DNA of 7,459 bases from Sporichthyaceae bacterium (lineage in GTDB: Bacteria > Actinomycetota > Actinomycetes > JACCUZ01). The notes under the pieces were generated by a model that made no database searches, had not been told where the DNA came from, and worked only from the letters and a program-made list of their open reading frames with translations. Positions 1-7,459 of the stretch are shown here, in pieces. Positions within the stretch are counted from its first letter, which is position 1, and each line of letters begins with the position of its first letter. The position numbers were made by a program, and so were the translations under genes. The stretch lies in contig JACCUZ010000404.1 in assembly GCA_013698395.1 (NCBI GenBank), forward strand, positions 1-7,459, in the 5' to 3' direction.

Positions 1-2
1 CC

Positions 3-1742
3 TCAGCGCTGCAGCGCGTCGCCGGTGCGCTGAGAGCTGGGCTGCGTCGGGCGAGCGGCGGCCTGCCCACCGCCCAGCGTGGGCTCCTGCCGGGCCTCGT
101 GATCGGCGACACCAGCCGGGTTCCCTCCACCCTCGCCGACGACTTCCGCACGGCGGGACTGACCCACCTCACCGCCGTGAGCGGCGCGAACCTGGCCATT
201 GTCACCGGGTTCGTGCTGCTCCTGGGACGGAACGTCGGCGTGCGTGGCCGGGCGCTGCCCCTCCTCGCTGCGGTCGCGATGGTCGGCTTCGTCGTCCTGG
301 CCCGACCACAGCCGTCGGTCGTCCGGGCGGCCGCCATGGGGGCGGTGGCTCTGAGTGCGCTGGCCAGCGGGCGGCGACGGCGCAGTCTCGCTGCCCTGGG
401 CGTCACGGTCGTGGTCCTGCTCTTGCTCGACCCGTGGTTGTCGCGGTCATACGGCTTCGTGCTCTCGGTGCTCGCGACTGGTGCTCTGGTGCTGCTGGCG
501 CCGCGGTGGGCCCGTGCCTGGCAGGAGCGCGGCCTGCCGGCTCCGTTGGCCCAGGCGCTGGCCGTGCCGTTGGCCGCGCAGCTGGTGTGCGCCCCGGTGG
601 TGGCCATGTTGAGCGGGCAGGTAAGCCTGGTCGCCGTACCGGCCAACCTGCTCGTGGCGCCGGTGATCGCGCCGGCCACCGTGCTCGGGGTCATGGCGAC
701 CGTCGCCTCGTCGGTGCACCAGCCGACCGCGACAGCGTTGGCGTGGCTGGCCGGTGCCTTCGTCTGGTGGGTGGTCGTTGTCGCTCGCTGGGCGGCCGGC
801 CTGCCGTGGGCCGCTACCGCCTGGCCAGCGTCCCTGTCTGGAGCGCTGCTGCTCACCATGGTCACGGCGGCTGCTGTGCTCCTGGTCCGGCATCTTGCTC
901 GGCGGCCCGCTCAGGCCGGCGCCGTTGCGGTGGTGCTCGTCGTCGCGGTCGCGGTCCCTGTGTCACGGCCAGGTTGGCCGCCGCGCGACTGGGCGATGGC
1001 GGCGTGCGACGTCGGGCAAGGTGACGCGCTGGTCCTCGCCGCCGGGGATCACCGCGCCGTGGTGGTGGACGCCGGGCCGGATCCCGCCCTGGTCGACCGG
1101 TGCCTGGACGGGCTCGGGGTGACGGAGGTCGTGGCCGTTGTGCTGACCCACCTGCATGCCGACCACGTCGAGGGGCTGCCTGGTGTGCTGCGCCGTCGTG
1201 TGGTGGGGGAGGTGCAGGTGGGGCTGTACGACGAGCCGTCGGAGGAGCTGGATCGGGTACGGGGATGGACCGCTGCGGCCGGGGTGCCGCTGACCCGCGC
1301 CGCGGTCGGTGACCGGGCGAGGACAGGCCCGGTCTCGTGGGAGGTCGTCTGGCCCGACCGGGTGATCCGAGCCGGGTCGCTGCCCAACAACGCCAGCACG
1401 GTGCTGCTGGTGCGCGCGGGTGCGGTGAGGGTCTTGCTCACCGGTGACGTCGAGCCGGAGGCGCAACGGGCACTGGTTGCCTCCGGACGGCTGCAGCCGG
1501 TCGACGTTCTCAAGGTCGCCCACCACGGGTCGCGCTACCAGGCTCCCGAGCTGCTGTCCCACGTACGGCCGCAGATCGCCCTGGTCTCTGTGGGACAGGA
1601 CAACGACTACGGCCATCCAGCGAAGGCGACACTGTCCGCGCTGCGGACCACAGGCGCTCTTCTCGGTCGGACCGACCGCGACGGGACCCTGGTCGTCGCT
1701 GGCCACGGTCGGAGCCTCCGACTCGTCACCGCGGGCAGGTAG
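3..1742 (+). CDS. comEC: ComEC/Rec2 DNA-internalisation channel protein, 5'-truncated by window edge
   Basis: Polytopic membrane protein that forms the inner-membrane channel for single-stranded DNA uptake in natural transformation. The frame is open to the left edge, giving 579 visible residues; the true start and the N-terminal OB-like part lie outside. A GTG at 99 is in frame, but conserved ComEC sequence (RGLLPGLVIGDTS-like) begins before it, so it is not the start. The competence domain fills about visible residues 45-330: AVSGAN at 58-63, PSVVRAAAMG at 104-113, DPWLSRSYGF from 143, VPANLLVAP from 212, and many hydrophobic helices. A metallo-beta-lactamase domain follows: DVGQGDA from 336, THLHADH at 382-388, GDVE with Asp482, and AHHGS with His507/His508. 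All metal-ligand motifs are present, so a nuclease-type domain should be functional (inference). It is probably cotranscribed with holA, 7 nt downstream. Family assignment is secure; whether this organism is competent is not shown here. Confidence 0.96.
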   Translation, partial: SALQRVAGALRAGLRRASGGLPTAQRGLLPGLVIGDTSRVPSTLADDFRTAGLTHLTAVSGANLAIVTGFVLLLGRNVGVRGRALPLLAAVAMVGFVVLARPQPSVVRAAAMGAVALSALASGRRRRSLAALGVTVVVLLLLDPWLSRSYGFVLSVLATGALVLLAPRWARAWQERGLPAPLAQALAVPLAAQLVCAPVVAMLSGQVSLVAVPANLLVAPVIAPATVLGVMATVASSVHQPTATALAWLAGAFVWWVVVVARWAAGLPWAATAWPASLSGALLLTMVTAAAVLLVRHLARRPAQAGAVAVVLVVAVAVPVSRPGWPPRDWAMAACDVGQGDALVLAAGDHRAVVVDAGPDPALVDRCLDGLGVTEVVAVVLTHLHADHVEGLPGVLRRRVVGEVQVGLYDEPSEELDRVRGWTAAAGVPLTRAAVGDRARTGPVSWEVVWPDRVIRAGSLPNNASTVLLVRAGAVRVLLTGDVEPEAQRALVASGRLQPVDVLKVAHHGSRYQAPELLSHVRPQIALVSVGQDNDYGHPAKATLSALRTTGALLGRTDRDGTLVVAGHGRSLRLVTAGR

Positions 1743-1749
1743 GTTGCCC

Positions 1750-2718
1750 ATGATGGCTTCCGAACCCCCCGCGCTCGTCACCCTCGTCACCGGCCCAGAG
1801 GAGCTGCTCCGCGACCGGGCGGTGTCGCACATTGTCTCGCAGGCACGCCGGCACGACGCCACCGCCGAGGTGCAGAAGCTCTCCGCCGTCGGCCTGGAGC
1901 AGGGGCGGATCACGGCGTTGGCCAACCCGTCGCTGTTCGGTGAGCTGACAGTCATCGTCGTCGGTGACCTCGGAGAGGCGGCCGATGGGGTAGTCCACGA
2001 GCTCAGGGCCTACGTGGCGGCCCCGCCCGAGGGAGCGGCCCTCGTCCTCGTGCATGGGGGCGGGGTCAAGGGCAAGGCACTGGTCGACGCGGTACGCAAG
2101 AGCAAGGCACCGGTCATCGAGTGCAAGGCGCTGAAGTGGGAGAACGAGAAGATCGCCTTCGTGCAAGCCGAGTTCGCCCGGGCCAAGCACACGATCCGGC
2201 CCGACGCCGCATCGGCGCTCGTGGACGCGGTGGGTAACGACCTGCGCGAGCTGGCAAACGCCTGCAGCCAGCTCGTCGCCGACACGGACGGCGTCGTCGA
2301 CCGTGCGGTGGTCGAGCGGTACCACGCCGGGCGCGTCGAGGCCAGCGGTTTCCGGGTCGCCGACGCCGCCATCGAGGGCCGCTCCGCGGACGCGCTGAGA
2401 CTGCTGCGACATGCGCTGGCCACGGGTGTCGACCCGGTGCCCGTCAACGCTGCGTTCGCGGCCGGGCTGCGCACCCTGGCACGAGTGGGCGGCATGCCTC
2501 GAACCATGAAACCGGACGACATGGCGCGCGACCTCGGCATCTCTTCTTTTCAGGTGCGCAAGGCTCGCGGCCAGCTAGGCGGGTGGAGCGCGGAGGCGGT
2601 AGCGGCCTCCATCACGGCCGTCGCGCACGCGGACGAGCAGATCAAGGGTGGCGGCACCGACCCGGTCTACGCCTTGGAGCGGGCAATCGTCGCTATCGCC
2701 GCGGCTCGCGCGAGCTGA
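1750..2718 (+). CDS. holA: DNA polymerase III subunit delta (clamp-loader)
   Basis: Clamp-loader wrench subunit that opens the beta sliding clamp during loading at primed DNA; cytoplasmic, part of the replicase. The product is 322 residues, normal for the family. Visible hallmarks are VTGPEELLRDRA at about 13-24 (the start of the AAA+-like fold, which in delta lacks a functional Walker A), NPSLFGE near 59-65, GNDLRELANACSQL at 162-175, a C-terminal helical collar with VRKARGQL at 269-276, and the terminal signature DEQIKGGG-DPVYALE around 295-310. There are two consecutive ATGs at 1750 and 1753. The first is chosen because an AGG at 1741-1743 stands 6 nt before it; the second remains possible. 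It follows comEC by 7 nt, an arrangement common in Actinobacteria and Firmicutes, and converges with rpsT. A frame open back to 1444 is only the comEC antiphase frame. Confidence 0.95.
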   Translation: MMASEPPALVTLVTGPEELLRDRAVSHIVSQARRHDATAEVQKLSAVGLEQGRITALANPSLFGELTVIVVGDLGEAADGVVHELRAYVAAPPEGAALVLVHGGGVKGKALVDAVRKSKAPVIECKALKWENEKIAFVQAEFARAKHTIRPDAASALVDAVGNDLRELANACSQLVADTDGVVDRAVVERYHAGRVEASGFRVADAAIEGRSADALRLLRHALATGVDPVPVNAAFAAGLRTLARVGGMPRTMKPDDMARDLGISSFQVRKARGQLGGWSAEAVAASITAVAHADEQIKGGGTDPVYALERAIVAIAAARAS

Positions 2719-2729
2719 CCGCTGCGGTC
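2704..2729. terminator. Two adjacent palindromes at the holA/rpsT convergent junction; possible weak bidirectional terminator
   Basis: Two dyads abut here: a perfect 12-bp palindrome (gctcgcgcgagc, 2704-2715) in the last holA codons, and gaccgc-t-gcggtc at 2717-2729 covering the holA stop and most of the 13-nt gap to rpsT. The second can fold as a 5-bp GC-rich stem with a 3-nt loop on either strand. There is no U-tract on either side and the stems are short, so a terminator function is inferred mainly from position. In GC-rich DNA such short dyads also arise by chance. Confidence 0.28.
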
Positions 2730-2731
2730 CC

Positions 2732-2992
2732 CTAGAGCGAGGTGACCCGCTTGGCCATCGCCGACTTGCGGTTGGCCGCCTGGTTGGCATGGATGACGCC
2801 CTTGCTGGCCGCCTTGTCCAGCTGGCGCGAGGCCACCGTCATGGCCTCGACCGCGGTGTCGCGCTCACCCGCGTCGGCGGCCGTGCGGAACCGTCGGATC
2901 GAGGTCTTGAGGGAGGACTTGACCGCCTTGTTCCGCTGACGGGCCTTCTCGTTGGTCTTGATCCGCTTGAGCTGGGACTTGATGTTCGCCAC
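2732..2992 (-). CDS. rpsT: 30S ribosomal protein S20
   Basis: Primary 16S rRNA-binding protein of the 30S body, needed for early small-subunit assembly. The 86-residue product has the family's usual length. It opens with M(V)ANIKSQLKRIKTNEKARQRNKAVKSSLKT, the canonical S20 basic N-terminal helix, and ends KGVIHANQAANRKSAMAKRVTSL, the conserved C-terminal helix region. The start is a GTG at 2990-2992, chosen because the family begins MANIK and because a GAGG Shine-Dalgarno lies 8 nt upstream; a longer frame back to 3043 adds residues foreign to S20. It is oriented opposite to both flanking operons: convergent with holA (13 nt) and divergent from lepA (291 nt). In E. coli, S20 expression is autoregulated; nothing here proves the same. 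Identification is essentially certain. Confidence 0.98.
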   Translation of the reverse strand: MANIKSQLKRIKTNEKARQRNKAVKSSLKTSIRRFRTAADAGERDTAVEAMTVASRQLDKAASKGVIHANQAANRKSAMAKRVTSL

Positions 2993-3000
2993 GAAGGAAG

Positions 3001-3004
3001 CCTC
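3001..3004 (-). promoter_or_regulatory. Shine-Dalgarno of rpsT
   Basis: On the minus strand GAGG precedes the GTG at 2992-2990 by 8 nt. It fixes the S20 start at VANIKSQ rather than at the upstream TTG at 3043-3041 that keeps the frame open. Confidence 0.7.
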
Positions 3005-3032
3005 GAGATCTGAAGTGGGAAAGACGGACGTG

Positions 3033-3052
3033 AGCCCGCGCAAGGCGCGGCT
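3033..3052 (-). promoter_or_regulatory. GC-rich hairpin in the predicted rpsT leader
   Basis: The arms ccgcgc (3036-3041) and gcgcgg (3045-3050) are perfect complements around a 3-nt loop. With C3036 bulged the stem extends to AGC/GCT and reaches 8 bp. On the minus strand it would sit only a few nucleotides after the predicted transcription start and about 28 nt before the GAGG site. It could stabilise the 5' end or take part in S20 feedback control, but both are inference; no known S20 leader motif is recognised. Confidence 0.3.
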
Positions 3053-3062
3053 GCGACAGGCC

Positions 3063-3092
3063 AGGGTAGCAAGGGCGCAGCCGGGCCTCCAA
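3063..3092 (-). promoter_or_regulatory. Candidate housekeeping-sigma promoter of rpsT
   Basis: Minus-strand TACCCT (3068-3063) fits the actinobacterial -10 pattern TANNNT, and TTGGAG (3092-3087) stands 18 nt upstream as a partial -35 match (TTG of TTGACA). Transcription would start near 3056, giving a leader of about 64 nt that contains a hairpin and then the GAGG ribosome-binding site. The -35 match is poor; the call rests on the -10, the spacing and the distance to a gene that must be strongly expressed. Confidence 0.4.
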
Positions 3093-3100
3093 AAAGCGAC

Positions 3101-3154
3101 GGCATCGACGGCATCGAAGGCATCGAGGGCATCGAGGGCATCGAGGGCGTCATG
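3101..3154. repeat. 9-bp direct tandem repeat array, about 5-6 copies
   Basis: Five complete contiguous units of ggcatcga(c/a/g) run from 3101 to 3145: unit 1 ends in c, unit 2 in a, and units 3-5 are identical and end in g. A degenerate sixth unit, ggcgtcatg, occupies 3146-3154. The array lies between the divergent rpsT and lepA genes, upstream of the candidate rpsT -35, so it is not in the predicted rpsT leader. Read as protein it gives a monotonous three-residue repeat in any frame, but no credible gene contains it. It may be a slippage-prone minisatellite or a set of protein-binding sites; the sequence alone does not decide. Confidence 0.9.
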
Positions 3155-3283
3155 CCCAGATCCTCCCGTGCGCCTGCCGGGTCGAGCAGACGCGGCTGCC
3201 TCGGCCGCGTGGGATGATGGCGCCAGCCCGCCGGCGTACGCCGCAAGCCCTGATCACCCGACGACACCCGCATTGGACCCTGC

Positions 3284-5143
<1,860 letters not shown>

Positions 5144-5147
5144 GCCG

Positions 5148-5813
5148 GTGCCCGCTCGCGTCTCCTCCGTCAACGTCGTGCACGCAGTCATCCCCGACGT
5201 GCTCGGTGACCTCGACACGACCGCGATTGACAAGCGCCCAGTCCCCGGGCGGGTCCATGTACGCCGGCTCGGCGTGGCCGGCGACAGCCAGGTCGACACG
5301 CGCCACCACGGCGGTCCGGACCAGGCGGTCTACGCCTACGCCCGCGAGGACCTGGACTGGTGGGCCGGCGAGCTCGGCCGGGAGCTCACCGGCGGCTGCT
5401 TCGGCGAGAACCTGACCACGGTCGGGCTCGACGTCACCGGTGCCGCCATCGGCGAACGGTGGCAGGTCGGCGACGACGGTCTGCTGCTCGAGGTGACGAT
5501 GGCGCGCATTCCCTGCGCGACGTTCCAGGGTTGGATGGGTGAGCCACGCTGGGTGAAGCGCTTCTTCGCCCATGGGGCGCCCGGCGCGTACCTCAGGGTC
5601 ATCGGTGAGGGGACCGCCGCAGCCGGCGACGCCATGAGCGTCGCCTCACGACCGCAGCACGGGGTCACCGTCGGCGAGGTGTTCGACCTCCAGCACGCCG
5701 ACGACGAGCGCCTGCGCAGCCTGCTCGACGAGCCCAGTCTTGCCGATGATCTTGACGCCGCCGTCCAGCGCACGCTCAAGGCTCGGGCGCGCGCCGCGAA
5801 CCCGTCCCGGTAG
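5148..5813 (+). CDS. MOSC domain-containing protein (YiiM-like)
   Basis: Stand-alone MOSC-domain protein of 221 residues. MOSC domains occur at the C-terminus of molybdenum-cofactor sulfurases and in bacterial proteins such as YiiM and the mARC-type N-hydroxylamine-reducing systems, where a conserved cysteine carries sulfur or coordinates molybdenum. Visible hallmarks are GVAGDSQVDTRHHGGPDQAV around 42-61, GCFGENLTT at 83-91 and RIPCATFQGWMG at 120-131, with Cys123 as the expected key cysteine; RVIGEGTAAAGD near 150-161 closes the beta-barrel. The tail 170-221 is helical and charged (LRSLLDEPSLADDL), like the helical C-terminal part of YiiM. There is no signal peptide or membrane segment, so it is cytoplasmic. 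The GTG start is fixed by AGGAGG; the gene starts 4 nt after lepA and ends 7 nt before hemW. The substrate is unknown, and no molybdopterin genes are in view. Confidence 0.9.
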   Translation: MPARVSSVNVVHAVIPDVLGDLDTTAIDKRPVPGRVHVRRLGVAGDSQVDTRHHGGPDQAVYAYAREDLDWWAGELGRELTGGCFGENLTTVGLDVTGAAIGERWQVGDDGLLLEVTMARIPCATFQGWMGEPRWVKRFFAHGAPGAYLRVIGEGTAAAGDAMSVASRPQHGVTVGEVFDLQHADDERLRSLLDEPSLADDLDAAVQRTLKARARAANPSR

Positions 5814-5820
5814 CACCTCA

Positions 5821-7041
5821 GTGCCGTCGGCCCTGCCCGAAGGAGAGCCCGCCCCGCCCGACGGGCGGCTGCCCGCCTCTTCTCTCGCCGGACTCGGGTC
5901 ACGGCCGTTCGGGATCTACGTGCACGTCCCGTACTGCGCGGTGCGCTGCGGCTACTGCGACTTCAACACCTACACCGCGACGGAGCTGGGTGGTGGCGCT
6001 TCGCAGCAGGCGTACGCCGGCACGGCCGCCGCCGAGCTGACGCTCGCGCGGGGCGTCCTCGGTGCGCTGGACCTGCCCGTTGCCACGGTGTTCTTCGGCG
6101 GAGGCACGCCGACCCTGCTGCCTCCGGACGACCTGGGTGGCCTGGTGCGGCGCATCCGGGACGACTTCGGCCTCGTCGAGGGTGCCGAGGTGACCACTGA
6201 GGCCAACCCCGACAGCGTCGACGCGGAGTCGTTGCACCGGCTTCGCGAAGCCGGGTTCACCCGGGTGTCCTTCGGCATGCAGTCGGCAGTGCCCCACGTG
6301 CTGCGCACCCTCGACCGCACCCATGATCCAGACCGGGTCGCGCTCGCCGTCGGCTGGGCGCGCGCGGCCGGTTTCGAGGGCGTGAGCCTCGACCTGATCT
6401 ACGGCACGCCAGGGGAGTCCCTGACCGACTGGCGGACCAGCATCGAGGCGGCGTTGGCCTGCGAGCCGGACCATGTCAGCGCCTACGCCTTGGTGGTCGA
6501 GGAAGGCACCAGGCTGGCCGGTCAGGTGCGCCGCGGTGAGCTGGCTGCGCCGGACGACGACGCGCTCGCGGATCGGTACCTGCTCGCGGACGACCTGCTT
6601 GGGGTCTCCGGCATGGCGTGGTACGAGATCAGCAACTGGGCGCGGGCCGACCACCAGCAGGCCCGCCACAACGAGGGCTACTGGCTGGGCCACGACTGGT
6701 GGGGGATCGGTCCCGGGGCGCACAGCCATGTCGGCGGTACCCGGTGGTGGAACGTCAAGCACCCAAGCGCCTACTCCGCGCGGCTGACTGCCGGCTCCAG
6801 CCCGGCGTACGCCCGCGAGGTGCTCACCGCCGAGCAGCAACGGGTCGAGCGGGTCCTGCTGGGCATCCGGCTTCGTGAGGGACACCCGCTGGATGACCTG
6901 ACCCCGATCGGACGCTCAGCGGCGGACCAGGCGGTGACCGACGAGTTGCTCGACCGGTCCGCCCAGGCGAACGGCCGCGCGGCGCTCACGCTGCGCGGCC
7001 GTCTGCTGGCTGACGCCGTCGTACGGGACCTGTTGGACTGA
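5821..7041 (+). CDS. hemW: Radical SAM family haem chaperone HemW
   Basis: Haem-binding radical-SAM protein thought to deliver haem to membrane respiratory enzymes; often mis-annotated as oxygen-independent coproporphyrinogen III oxidase (HemN). The product is 406 residues. The 4Fe-4S motif is CAVRCGYC (Cys39, Cys43, Cys46) followed directly by DFN, the HemW pattern; HemN has CxxxCxxCxC. The SAM-binding FFGGGTPTLL is at 91-100, EANPDS at 128-132, GMQS at 152-155, DLIYGTPGES at 191-200, the family motif ARHNEGYW at 281-288, GIGPGAHS at 295-302, and the HemN C-terminal domain from about 340 to LTLRGRLLADAVVRDLL. The GTG at 5821 is preferred because MPSALPEGEPAPPDG matches actinobacterial HemW N-termini; the frame is open back to a TTG at 5740, but that part is MOSC antiphase sequence. 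There is no Shine-Dalgarno 7 nt after the MOSC stop, so translation is probably coupled. Confidence 0.95.
   Translation: MPSALPEGEPAPPDGRLPASSLAGLGSRPFGIYVHVPYCAVRCGYCDFNTYTATELGGGASQQAYAGTAAAELTLARGVLGALDLPVATVFFGGGTPTLLPPDDLGGLVRRIRDDFGLVEGAEVTTEANPDSVDAESLHRLREAGFTRVSFGMQSAVPHVLRTLDRTHDPDRVALAVGWARAAGFEGVSLDLIYGTPGESLTDWRTSIEAALACEPDHVSAYALVVEEGTRLAGQVRRGELAAPDDDALADRYLLADDLLGVSGMAWYEISNWARADHQQARHNEGYWLGHDWWGIGPGAHSHVGGTRWWNVKHPSAYSARLTAGSSPAYAREVLTAEQQRVERVLLGIRLREGHPLDDLTPIGRSAADQAVTDELLDRSAQANGRAALTLRGRLLADAVVRDLLD
6971..7002. terminator. 14-bp inverted repeat in the hemW 3' end; possible terminator for the convergent DUF4870 gene
   Basis: Arms 6971-6984 and 6989-7002 are complementary over 14 positions with one G-T pair (6981/6992) and a 4-nt loop, ctca. 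The outer ten pairs (acggccgcgc with gcgcggccgt) are perfect. It lies within hemW codons, 37 nt before the hemW stop codon, so ribosomes would melt it in the hemW mRNA. Read from the minus strand it lies about 48 nt after the stop of the DUF4870 gene, where a U-less intrinsic terminator could sit; on that strand the odd pair becomes an A-C mismatch. Function is inferred; the structure itself is plain. Confidence 0.4.
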
Positions 7042-7049
7042 GCGGCGGC

Positions 7050-7459
7050 CTACTTCACCAGCCGCAGGTTCACCGGGTAGCGGTAGTCCTCGCCGCGGTT
7101 GGCGGCGAGCGCCGCCATGATGGTGAGGACCAGCCACGCGATGCCCACCGCGATCAGCATCAGGATGCCGATCAGGACGATGATCAGGATGGCCGAGATG
7201 ATGCCCGCGATGTAGGTCGTGATCTGGAAGTTCAGTGCCTCGACCGACTGCCGGCGCACGAACTGCGACTTCGGTCCCTGCACCAGCATGACGATCAGCG
7301 GCCCGAGGAAGGACAGGCCGACTATCGCGGCGAGGATCGCGCTGACGTGCGCGAGCATCCCCCAGGTTCGCTCGTCCTGCTGGCTCAGCGCGCCGGCACC
7401 GCCGAACCCGCTGGCAGCGGGCATGCCGTAACCCGCCTGCCCCGGAGGTGGCCCGTAAC
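7050..7459 (-). CDS. DUF4870 (Tic20-like) small membrane protein, 5' end beyond the window
   Basis: Small integral membrane protein of unknown function. The visible 135 residues begin with a Pro/Gly-rich stretch (YGPPPGQAGYGMPAASGFGG) and continue with SQQDERTWGMLAHVSAILA, the typical entry into the DUF4870 domain, with GPLIVMLVQGPKSQFVRRQSVEALNFQ as its central signature. Hydrophobic segments fall at about visible residues 33-60, 77-99 and 101-119, followed by a charged cytoplasmic-looking tail ending YRYPVNLRLVK. An ATG at 7424 could start a 124-residue protein, but it has no good ribosome-binding site, and the frame stays open to the right edge with Pro/Gly-rich sequence typical of this family, so the start is probably outside the window. 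It converges on hemW with 8 nt between the stops. Family membership is well supported; function is not known. Confidence 0.88.
   Translation of the reverse strand, partial: YGPPPGQAGYGMPAASGFGGAGALSQQDERTWGMLAHVSAILAAIVGLSFLGPLIVMLVQGPKSQFVRRQSVEALNFQITTYIAGIISAILIIVLIGILMLIAVGIAWLVLTIMAALAANRGEDYRYPVNLRLVK

Larger units (their letters stand above)
2993..3283. other. Divergent intergenic region between rpsT and lepA
   Basis: This is the only sizeable non-coding stretch in the window (291 bp). Its left third holds the rpsT control elements and its middle the 9-bp repeat array. The right part, about 3155-3283, should hold the lepA promoter. The best -10-like string there is gatgat at 3213-3218, but no acceptable -35 stands 16-18 nt upstream, so I do not call a promoter. 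No small gene, tRNA or recognisable riboswitch is seen. Frames crossing this region on both strands have no ribosome-binding site and encode low-complexity sequence. Confidence 0.7.

Noticed and set aside
963..1955. A 330-codon minus-strand frame antisense to comEC
   Set aside because: It is codon-aligned with comEC in the same way, runs through conserved metallo-beta-lactamase motifs, and its translation resembles no family.
1726..2412. A 228-codon minus-strand frame antisense to holA
   Set aside because: It is again codon-aligned with the real gene and has no start signal or family resemblance.
2990..3043. Longer S20 starting at a TTG at 3043-3041
   Set aside because: The 17 extra residues do not belong to S20, and the GTG with a GAGG site 8 nt upstream yields the canonical N-terminus.
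3101..3154. Possible CRISPR array
   Set aside because: The units are 9 bp and contiguous with no spacers, and no cas genes are nearby.
3190..3218. Candidate lepA promoter with -10 gatgat at 3213-3218
   Set aside because: The -10 is only partly TANNNT-like and no convincing -35 lies 16-18 nt upstream, so a call is not supported.
5899..6885. A 328-codon minus-strand frame antisense to hemW
   Set aside because: It is codon-aligned with hemW and explained by the lack of TTA, CTA and TCA codons; hemW motifs fill the plus strand.
5821..7041. Annotation as coproporphyrinogen III oxidase HemN
   Set aside because: The cluster motif is CxxxCxxC followed by DFN and lacks the fourth cysteine of HemN; the ARHNEGYW motif and operon position with lepA fit HemW.

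Overview
The window is very GC-rich, with GTG start codons and almost no TTA, CTA or TCA codons in its genes. The protein sequences also look actinobacterial, including a HemW N-terminus of the MPSALP type, a DUF4870 protein with a Pro/Gly-rich N-terminus, and a ComEC with an AVSGAN motif. I read it as chromosomal DNA of a high-GC actinomycete (Actinomycetota). I cannot place it more finely from the sequence alone.

Layout, left to right. (1) The C-terminal two-thirds or more of comEC, the DNA-uptake channel with a fused metallo-beta-lactamase domain, enters from the left edge on the plus strand and is followed 7 nt later by holA, the clamp-loader delta subunit. (2) rpsT, ribosomal protein S20, lies on the minus strand, tail to tail with holA and only 13 nt away. 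(3) A 291-bp divergent intergenic region holds a candidate rpsT promoter, a leader hairpin and a run of five 9-bp direct repeats. (4) A plus-strand operon follows: lepA (elongation factor 4), a MOSC-domain gene 4 nt downstream, and hemW (radical-SAM haem chaperone) 7 nt further on. (5) A minus-strand gene for a small DUF4870 membrane protein runs in from the right edge and converges on hemW with an 8-nt gap.

This is the well-known conserved housekeeping block comEC-holA-rpsT-lepA-hemW found across Gram-positive lineages. The genes serve DNA uptake, replication, translation and haem handling; they share a neighbourhood rather than one pathway. The local peculiarities are the MOSC gene between lepA and hemW, the 9-bp repeat array between the divergent rpsT and lepA promoters, a 14-bp-stem hairpin inside the 3' end of hemW, and two extremely tight convergent gene ends. 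I see no mobile element, tRNA, CRISPR array, toxin-antitoxin pair or defence gene, and nothing that I could honestly call a new biological system. All protein-coding sequence looks intact apart from the two genes cut by the window edges.
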